From Hymenopellis radicata (lineage: Eukaryota > Basidiomycota > Agaricomycetes > Agaricales > Physalacriaceae), in contig JADNRX010000064.1 of the NCBI GenBank assembly GCA_015501595.1, forward strand, positions 124,001-188,000: 64,000 nucleotides of DNA, in the 5' to 3' direction. Below, in pieces: positions 57,240-64,000 of this stretch. The number at the start of each line of letters is the position of its first letter. The first letter of the stretch is position 1. Below the pieces are notes generated by a model. It did not search any database. It saw nothing but the letters and a program-made list of their open reading frames with translations, and was not told the origin of the DNA. The position numbers and the translations under genes are program-made.

Positions 57240-57465
57240 AGACACAGGCTCAACATGCGTGAATAAACAGACACAGGTCGCGACGCAAACTACTTCGGGA
57301 TGAACACAGGTAGTAAATTGAACGCAGGCCTCTGAGACTGAAATGAGATAGACACACCCTATTTTCAAGGACGTGAAATTTTGACACAGGCGGGAGTGCA
57401 GGTGCAACTTCGACACAGGTCCAAGTGCCGGTAAGAATCAGGTATTGTTTCGACACAGGTTCGAA
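57240..57465. repeat. GACACAGG-spaced array
   Basis: The octamer GACACAGG or a one-base variant occurs about seven times at irregular spacings near 30-55 bases, preceded by related ACACACGTT words from 57180. It lies downstream of the truncated reductase. No coding sequence is supported. Confidence 0.6.
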
Positions 57466-57547
57466 CTCGAGACGACCGGCACGTGTCAGGTGATCTGATC
57501 AGTTCGCGGTGACGCGACGTTGATCTCAACCACCATCATCATCTCTC

Positions 57548-57895
57548 ATGCCTGAATTCACGGTCCTCAAGAAATTCGAGAAGGAAGCGAGGCTACATGC
57601 CTCTGATATGGGATCTTCCGGGCTGCCTGCTAGTAACCCTGCCGAGTATGGTGAGTGTTACTCGCTTTGTGTGGTAGTATCCATATCAAATCATTCTGCA
57701 GGCCGTCTTGGTGTATTTCCGGATACTCTGGCGCGCCCTTCTGGTGCTCGCCAGTCAGTAACGATCCACAGTCCACCCCCGAAGGACCCTTACTTTCTTC
57801 CGATCGCCAAACCACGAAACACCCAGAAGAAGAAGAAGTCCGCCTGGACCACCTCAAAGCGCGCAACCGTTGCAAGTTGTACTCGATGCCCAAAA
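57548..57895 (+). CDS. Unrecognised gene, first exons
   Basis: Exon 1 (57548-57650) encodes MPEFTVLKKFEKEARLHASD and ends at GTGAGT. A 51-nt intron ends CTGCAG at 57701, and exon 2 continues GRLGVFPDTLARPSG to about 57895, where another donor, GTAGAG, is possible. The product is basic and Pro-rich towards the end. Downstream frames at 57998-58354 may be later exons but do not join cleanly. No family was recognised. Confidence 0.35.
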
Positions 57896-58699
57896 GGTAG
57901 AGCTCCCTTCTCTACATTTTGCTGTACATCACCTTATGTTCTATCTTATTAGCCGCCACCGCAAGTCTCAGAACCATCGAATAAACTACCTAGGTCGTTG
58001 CTGAATGAGGTAAGAAAGTTTGTTTTCTGTAAATTGCTTCTAACTGTTGCATTTCAAGTACTCACATCTCAAGAACAAGTCGGCCGCCGCTATTCTGAAT
58101 GGACTGCAAATCACCGGACAGCTCTTTCCCGTCGCTCGTGGGAAAGAACTTATATTTGGGGTCTCAACAGTAAGGTTCTCAACTTCTTGCATCTGCTGCA
58201 TTCTAAGAGACGATGTAGTTCCTCACATCTGGAAATGCCTCCTGGCTACATAGAGCTCCAGGAGAAGGGCACTTCTACAGTAGCGTCCATTTGCTATGAG
58301 CTCTACTGGGGGATATGGGATGGTACCAGGAGGGTACCGCATGTGCGAAAATGATGGTATTCGGAAGCAATGCGGTGATATCAGATTTTAAGCCGTGGGA
58401 TGTTCCGCATAGGGCTATAGCACCCATAGACCTGTAGCGTGTTTCCTTCCACCATCATCTCCAAATCGTCTCCCTGCCACAAGTCGAATGACCACACGGA
58501 TAACTGGGACAATCAATTTTTTTCGTGCTAAGTCCGTCTAGCTGCACGTCTACAACTGCAAGACTCGAGACCCGTCATGCTTTCACCACCTCCTAACCAC
58601 CGTCTTTCCTCCCACCACCATCTCGTCTGGCTCACTCGACTCTACGTCTAACTCCCTGCCCTCGGCGCCATTTTTCACCCACCTTTTTGATGCTCTGGT

Positions 58700-59205
58700 T
58701 GGTGGTTTGTTTTCAGTCACCAACGAGCCGCTTTCACGGTCTCCGCGACTCCCGTCCCACTTGACGTCGTCGGGCGCGGACTTTATTTCAACGTGGACGC
58801 CGCTGTCTTTCACGACGCCTTGGGACGACGTCCGCGGTCATGCTCCACCGCGACCTGCACTGCTGAACGGCTTCGCTCTCATCCTTGGTGTGTTGCCCTC
58901 AGTTGAGGCGAATTATTACTTACTACTTCCCGTAGTTGTCCTTTGGTCTGTCTCGCGGTACGGCGTCCAGCCCCTTTTCATTCGACTCCGACCCGCAGTC
59001 CATGCCCGCCAGCGCACAAGCCGTCTCGCAAATGACCCGAACCTCTAGAATATTCGCCGCCGGATCCAAGGCTTCCACTTTGCGAGTTGGCTCACGCTTG
59101 ATGGGTGGGTTGTCGTTCCACCATAATCATTCAATTTCGTTGATTCGTGCCTGCCCAAGCTCTGCGTATGGCTGGCGCTACCAAATCAACTTATCGTCCC
59201 GGAAA
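58700..59205 (+). CDS. Unrecognised gene fragment
   Basis: Two overlapping plus frames (58707-59048 and 58936-59208) contain plausible coding stretches such as FSFDSDPQSMPASAQAVSQM. No start, splice pattern or family is clear. The opposite strand is open at 58813-58583, so the coding strand is not certain. Confidence 0.25.
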
Positions 59206-59699
59206 TAATTGGATACGCGACCAGTGCCCTCAGCTCAGGCGAGACTAGCCGCTATGAACAGCGCTGATGACTGGAATATCAAGGTACACAGTTGTTTAGT
59301 CGTTATCTTCTGAACTCACCGTTTTGTCGCCCTTAGGCTACGCAACGATGACTTTACTCCACATTGTACTCTCAACGCCGTCCTGTTCCGGTAAGCGGTT
59401 AGCTCCTTCTTACGTGCATAGCTGACTTCCAATCAGTAAGCAGACCGGCATGTTGAAGAAGCGCCGCGCACCTACAGCATTGGCAATCTTCTCGTCGGCT
59501 GCTTCTGCGCTGGAATTCACGAAGTACGCACCGGCATCGGGAACTGCCAATCAGTGGACCTTTATGATACATTCTTATATTACTACATGCTTTACTGCGA
59601 CACATTTGCACTTTCAATGTTATTTGCTTTGCCCACTGCATCTGTTGTGCGACGTCGGGAATAGAAAAATGTGAATCCAAATCTGGTAGTGAGCAAAAG

Positions 59700-59765
59700 T
59701 CGGGAACATCGTCGGTGAGCGGGAACATCGTCGGTGAGCGGGAACATCGTCGGTGAGCGGGAACT
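59700..59765. repeat. 19-bp tandem repeat, three copies
   Basis: The unit GCGGGAACATCGTCGGTGA is repeated three times exactly, with partial units on both sides. Confidence 0.9.
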
Positions 59766-59834
59766 CGGTCAGTAGGCAGCGGGATTCGGGCTGTAAAGCC
59801 ATAAATAGGATTCACGTTGATATTCTGAATAGAC

Positions 59835-60022
59835 CAGTACATTGCTGTATCACCGTAGCTCACATAGTCCTGTATTGTGATAGTGTCATAGTGACAGGCA
59901 CAACTACTACTGTAGAAACACCCATTCTACGGAGCTCTATGTAGCGGGGGGTCGATCTACGACACTATATTCACTACGCAGCTACTGTAGCGCTACATAG
60001 ACCGTATGCATTTTCCAGATGC
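59835..60022. repeat. Dispersed repeat with TGTAGCGCTACA palindrome (copy 2)
   Basis: Second copy of the element at 1290-1458. It ends GTATGCATTTTCCAGATG, directly where coding sequence of the following gene becomes readable, so it may have truncated that gene. Confidence 0.6.
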
Positions 60023-60039
60023 ATTCGCATCTGCTTCGG

Positions 60040-61524
60040 GCTCGAGGGACACTTACTTTGGATTCCTACTAAGGAGTTCGATGAGATGACCTCCGTTCCT
60101 GCGGCGCAAAGAGTAAAACTTTCACGATTCCCGACCACCTCTTTCATGGTCCACCCGGCTCATCTGGGCAGGCTTCCATTCAGCTCTTTTTCCGTCGTCC
60201 GGATTGGACCCTCATTGTACTTGACCATAATGTCATGATTTCCTTCCACGTCATGCGTCTCCACCATGTCTGTACTCAGGATGATTTACAGCCTGGTTCT
60301 GCGGTACGTTAACACACTATTTATGTACCTTCTTATAGCTGACCTTGCTACGTTAGATCTGGAACTACATCTGGTCGAAATCCCATGGACCGGTCTGGCA
60401 TCTAGAACCTGAGGCTATGTTGCGCGCGCTACGAGCCTGGCGGGAAACGATTATTGAGAACGAGGATATGACAGCAGTCTTTGTTGCTGTCAAAGGTAAT
60501 CAGGCTGTCAATAATGGATACGGCGCTCAAGAAACGACCGACATGCTCTGGATGGCTCGCATTCATCCCTGTATGCCGATTTACTGTATCGCGACCAACT
60601 CGGAGCTTTGGGATCACTTCGTTCATACCCATCGGGAGTATCAGCTCGGGCGTCTTCACATGCTGGTGACTACGCAACTTGCCAACGTCTCAGGGGATGG
60701 TGCTTTTCGCTTTAATGAGGATGCTCATATTCGCTTCTTGCGAACTGTACCCATTTATCGTCGCGCCACGGTTCGTCTCGAACGTGACACATTCTTGAGT
60801 GTAGTTGAACAGAACCTGCTCAATCCGAAAGCTACCTTATGCGATAACGGTACTGCATCGCTTATCCAAGGTATGGTTGAGTTTCTCTTATATTTCAAGT
60901 GTTCCTTACACAGTTTCAGAGCACGACAACGATACACCCTTTTATCAGCCTGCGTTAGAACCGCCAGTACAGATTGCTCATATTCGACCAGGTACACAGA
61001 CAAAGCAAGTCCCTATCTATCGTCTGGCCATTCCACGAGTACCGGGATCTTCGAAAAAGGTCAATGTTTATACTCCCATCACTGCCAAAATCCCGACGTC
61101 TTGGGGTGTGACGATCCAGGTAAGTTCAAGTCTCTCATATGTACATGCTGCTGATGTTACTCAAGTCGTTTCTCGAAATGTTACCGGAGGAAGACATACT
61201 AAAGGTTCAGCATAAGACGACGTTAGGACCATACAGCTTTGATCTCTTTGTCGCTGCGGTGTGGAGTGCAGATCGAGTGGAGAACCTGCCTGCCACAAAG
61301 CGCACACCTGTCATTTATGGCAAGTCTGTACGCAAGCGGCCCAGGGTGATTTCTTTGAAAGGCAAGGAGAACAAGATGCCGAATAAGAAGAAGCGACTAT
61401 CTCTTCTGTTCGCTGCTTTGAGGTGCCTGTTGGAGAGGAACAGCTGGAGGAGGAGGAGGAGGAGGAGGATGAGGAGGAGGACAAGGAGGACAAGGAGCTG
61501 AGCAGCGACGATGAAGAAGCATAG
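60040..61524 (+). CDS. Unrecognised multi-exon gene with acidic C-terminus
   Basis: The coding sequence is readable from about 60025 (GLEGHLLWIPTKEFDEM), shifts by one base at a T5 run near 60187, then reads FFRRPDWTLIVLDHNVMISF. An intron runs from GTACGT to GTTAG (about 60304-60356). The main exon contains IWNYIWSKSHGPVWHLEPEA and VNNGYGAQETTDMLWMARIH. Further introns lie near 60871-60919 and 61118-61165. The C-terminus, in the frame of VPVGEEQLEEEE, is a Glu/Asp run ending ELSSDDEEA with the stop TAG at 61522-61524. No conserved domain was recognised. An acidic tail of this kind is common in nuclear and chromatin proteins, but that is only a hint. The true start is not identified. Confidence 0.5.
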
Positions 61525-61619
61525 TGTATGGGACTCTTTGTATACTGAATACTTTGCTGAACTCTTTAATCTGAGCTGAAATGTGTCGATCTAGGTCTGA
61601 GGCACTATTTGGTACTCCC

Positions 61620-62033
61620 AAGCATAGTCAGGTGACCACGGAGGACTTCTGAGCCTCCTTGACTCCCAGAAACAGCACCAGAACCTGGCCCCAGGGTATG
61701 AGGGTACAGGACAAGTTGAATCAGCCGGATCCGCCCGGTAGCGCAGGAATGGTACTTCATATACTGTGGCCACGCCACCGCTACGAGCATAGTCAGGTGA
61801 CCACGGAGGCCTTCTGAGCCTCCTTAACTCCCAGAAACAGCACCAGAACCTGGCCCCAGGGTATGAGGGTACAGGACAAGTTGAATCAGCCCGATCCGCC
61901 TGGTGGCGCAGGAATGGGCCTCCTGAGCCTCCTTGACTCCCAGAAACAGCACCAGAACCTGGCCTCAAGGTATAAGAGTACAGAACAAGTTGAATCAGCC
62001 CGATCCGCACGGTAGCACAGGAATGGTACTTTG
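61620..62033. repeat. Tandem repeats of about 165 bp, three copies (two shortened)
   Basis: The unit begins AGCATAGTCAGGTGACCACG and contains CTCCCAGAAACAGCACCAGA and GGACAAGTTGAATCAGCC. The copies are at about 61620-61784, 61785-61914 and 61915-62033. The minus-strand ORF across it is a translation of the repeat. Confidence 0.85.
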
Positions 62034-62726
62034 CCTGCTACACCAACACCTACACTAACATGTGTCTATAAGAATACTACTTGCTGCAATCATTCGTCTC
62101 CGCTGGACCATGTAACCGGCTCATACCTAAATAGGAAGGTTCCTACTTTACTTCTGACCACATCGCGTCCTATGCACAATATATTCTTTTCCATGATCGT
62201 AGCGCGTTAACAACCCTGAAACAGCACTGGAATCTTCATAAGTGCTCTGTTTTTCCTTGTGATACTAATATGAACACTAGGATGTAGTATGTACACTGCA
62301 GCACAGCACCTCCGATAAGCAGTAAGTTTCTGGAGCACCTTAGACGTCTCCAGTCCAGCACCTAGTACCATCTGGTTCTGTCTTGGCGAGGCGCAGTTCC
62401 TTACTGCAAGTTCTCGACGTGCCGCCCATACGAGATCATTGTCTGGACCAGACAATGTAGCATCGGGACTGCTTGTACCTGATGCAACGCTAGCAACCAA
62501 GGACTCACAGCCGCGAACGGCTTTTTCCTCTAGCCTACGTCGCCCTAGATCATGACACAGTCAGCCTCGCCACGCCATGGGCTTCTGCACGTTTCGACTT
62601 TCCGATTTCTCGCTTGTCTTACATCCACAACACCATAATTCGATTCACATCGTTACCGTTCGCTCAACAGTGTAGGTATTTCTGTGAATATGCAGCGGAG
62701 TCTAAGACTGATTTCATTCATAATAG
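62034..62726. other. Intergenic stretch and likely 5' leader
   Basis: The minus ORF at 62500-62207 has no recognisable content. A GTAGGT...CATAATAG stretch at 62671-62726 looks like an intron ending right before the next start codon, so it may be a leader intron of the following gene. Confidence 0.35.
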
Positions 62727-64000
62727 ATGCCCACCCGTCCAACTCTGCAGCCCTCTCGATTAGAGGGTCTTCATAGCCGTCTCAAACTCTGGTTTTTGAC
62801 GACTATATTAATCGCATCGATACCCCCGGTCTTTCTGTTTTATGTCTCCCGCTTAATCGCTTCTGCTCTTGATGATATCTCTCAGCAGTCCCTGGCTAGT
62901 GGAGCAGCATGTCTCTCACTCTATTTTTTGTTATTTGCTTTCGTTCTTGGTGCGTCCTCTCAGTTGTTGTATTGCCAGAACTTACGAATGGATGCCTTTG
63001 GCAGTATCTTATCTTTGCCCAACTTTTCTCATCTTCAATCGTCTTGTTCCTGCCACTCCCATTCGCTATCGCCGTTCGCATATCTCTAACATGCGCCAGG
63101 ACCGTTTCCGTGCTCTCTTAAATCAACGAACAATGACTGTCTTCATCACTGGTGCTGCTGAACATACTATTCCACTTGGTAACTATCATGCTCATGTGCT
63201 ATATTTGAAGACTCACTTCTTAATATGCAGTTGTATCTGAGTCTTCGACCGTCTTCGACATTCTCTGGGATCTACGTACCCGCGCTTTACTTCCCTCGAC
63301 CTTCATGTTTCACTCCTTATTTGTTCTGTATATCGCTGGGCGATTTCAGCCACTCATGTGGACGGACACCATGACCAGAAATTGGCGCGCAAGCGCTCTC
63401 TCACCTTCACCTTCGTGTCCGGCTTCGGGGTGGCACATGCCACAACTTTCGTGGGAATAACCCTTGTGGTTGTCGCCAGTTTTGGACTGATGCATCAATA
63501 CCTCGCTCATCCTGGAATCCTGGAACTCCTTGTGGTGTTTGTTGGTGTGCTTATGGCATTCATGATGAAGTGCCCGATGTTTCTGTACGACTTCCATTTA
63601 TCTACTGGTCTTGATCTCTCACGTCTGACCCTTAGGGACCATCACATACATCCTCAAATCCGACACCTACTCCACCTGCACCTGCACCCGGTCCTGGTTC
63701 CAGCTCTGCTACTTCGGATACTCTTTTCGGCTCACGATCCGGTGGCCCGATTCCTCCTTCCAATCCATCCGCTGCATCTTCATCGCGCTTCTCCAACTAT
63801 CGTGACTTCGGACCTGCCCCCTTCAAGGCTACAGCACAGGCACATCAGCGGGAGGAGGAGATAGCTGCAGCGGGAGGTGGCAACTCATTCATGGAGCAGC
63901 TCAAGTCGAAGGCTCAAATGCCTAAGACTCGGTTCCATCCTGCACAAACTGTCAGTCGTTATGCTTATTAGCTAACAGGATCTGATCATGTTGATTACAG
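62727..64000 (+). CDS. Multispanning membrane protein, partial (runs off the window)
   Basis: The N-terminus MPTRPTLQPSRLEGLHSRLK precedes hydrophobic spans (FLTTILIASIPPVFLFYV and LSLYFLLFAFVLGASSQLL). Later exons include FRALLNQRTMTVFITGAAEH before an intron at about 63180-63232, then VVSESSTVFDILWDLRTRAL. Further spans follow in FVSGFGVAHATTFVGITLVV and LELLVVFVGVLMAFMMKC, and a cytosolic tail with FMEQLKSKAQMPKTRFHPAQ. A final visible intron (GTCAGT...GCTAACAG) lies at about 63950-63978. The frame is lost once or twice, near 63040 and 63340. The layout of N-terminal spans and a long tail is compatible with several organelle membrane proteins; I do not assign one. Confidence 0.55.

Noticed and set aside
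57240..57465. CRISPR-like array
   Set aside because: The repeats are only 8 bases with irregular spacing, in a fungal nuclear context without cas genes.
61591..62010. Minus-strand ORF of 139 codons
   Set aside because: It is a direct translation of the tandem repeat at 61620-62033.

Overview
The window looks like nuclear DNA of a basidiomycete fungus, most likely an agaricomycete. Genes are split by many roughly 50-nt GT-AG introns. Recognisable genes include VPS41, a UapA-type purine permease, an aldo/keto reductase, an IRG-like GTPase and the WD40 end of a NACHT-WD40 type gene. Transposable elements occupy more than half of the sequence. No rRNA, CRISPR array or prokaryotic operon was seen.

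Layout. 1-2970: the 3' part of a minus-strand WD40-repeat gene, cut by a MITE and ended by a retroelement. 2971-19616: a 16.6-kb Ty3/Gypsy-type LTR retroelement read on the minus strand. Its order is 5' LTR, primer-binding site, gag, protease, a large unrecognised accessory frame, RT/RNase H, integrase, an extra ORF and 3' LTR. Gag, protease and most of the accessory region share one reading frame broken only by a TGA and a TAA, while pol is damaged. Each LTR holds two tRNA-like modules on the opposite strand. 19617-25500: remains of a membrane-protein gene, a candidate inverted-repeat element with AAGAC-rich ends, and a nested MITE. 25503-41139: the conserved host block, with VPS41 (-) and purine permease (+) sharing a 392-bp promoter region, a kinase (-) and a WW-like membrane protein (+) also divergent, and an IRG-like GTPase (-). 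42303-51118: a 4.4-kb tandem duplication whose units carry polyubiquitin and cytidine deaminase relics. 51379-56989: an aldo/keto reductase with a 4.46-kb inverted-repeat element inside one intron. 57000-64000: poorly recognised genes, short tandem arrays and a multispanning membrane protein that runs off the right edge.

How the parts relate. VPS41 belongs to the HOPS tethering complex at the vacuole, and the permease imports xanthine or uric acid; these are ordinary housekeeping functions. The rest is accessory DNA shaped by insertion and duplication. Several conserved genes carry isolated one-base frameshifts, often in short homopolymers. I suspect residual assembly errors as much as pseudogenisation, so gene-death calls on host genes here should be treated with caution.
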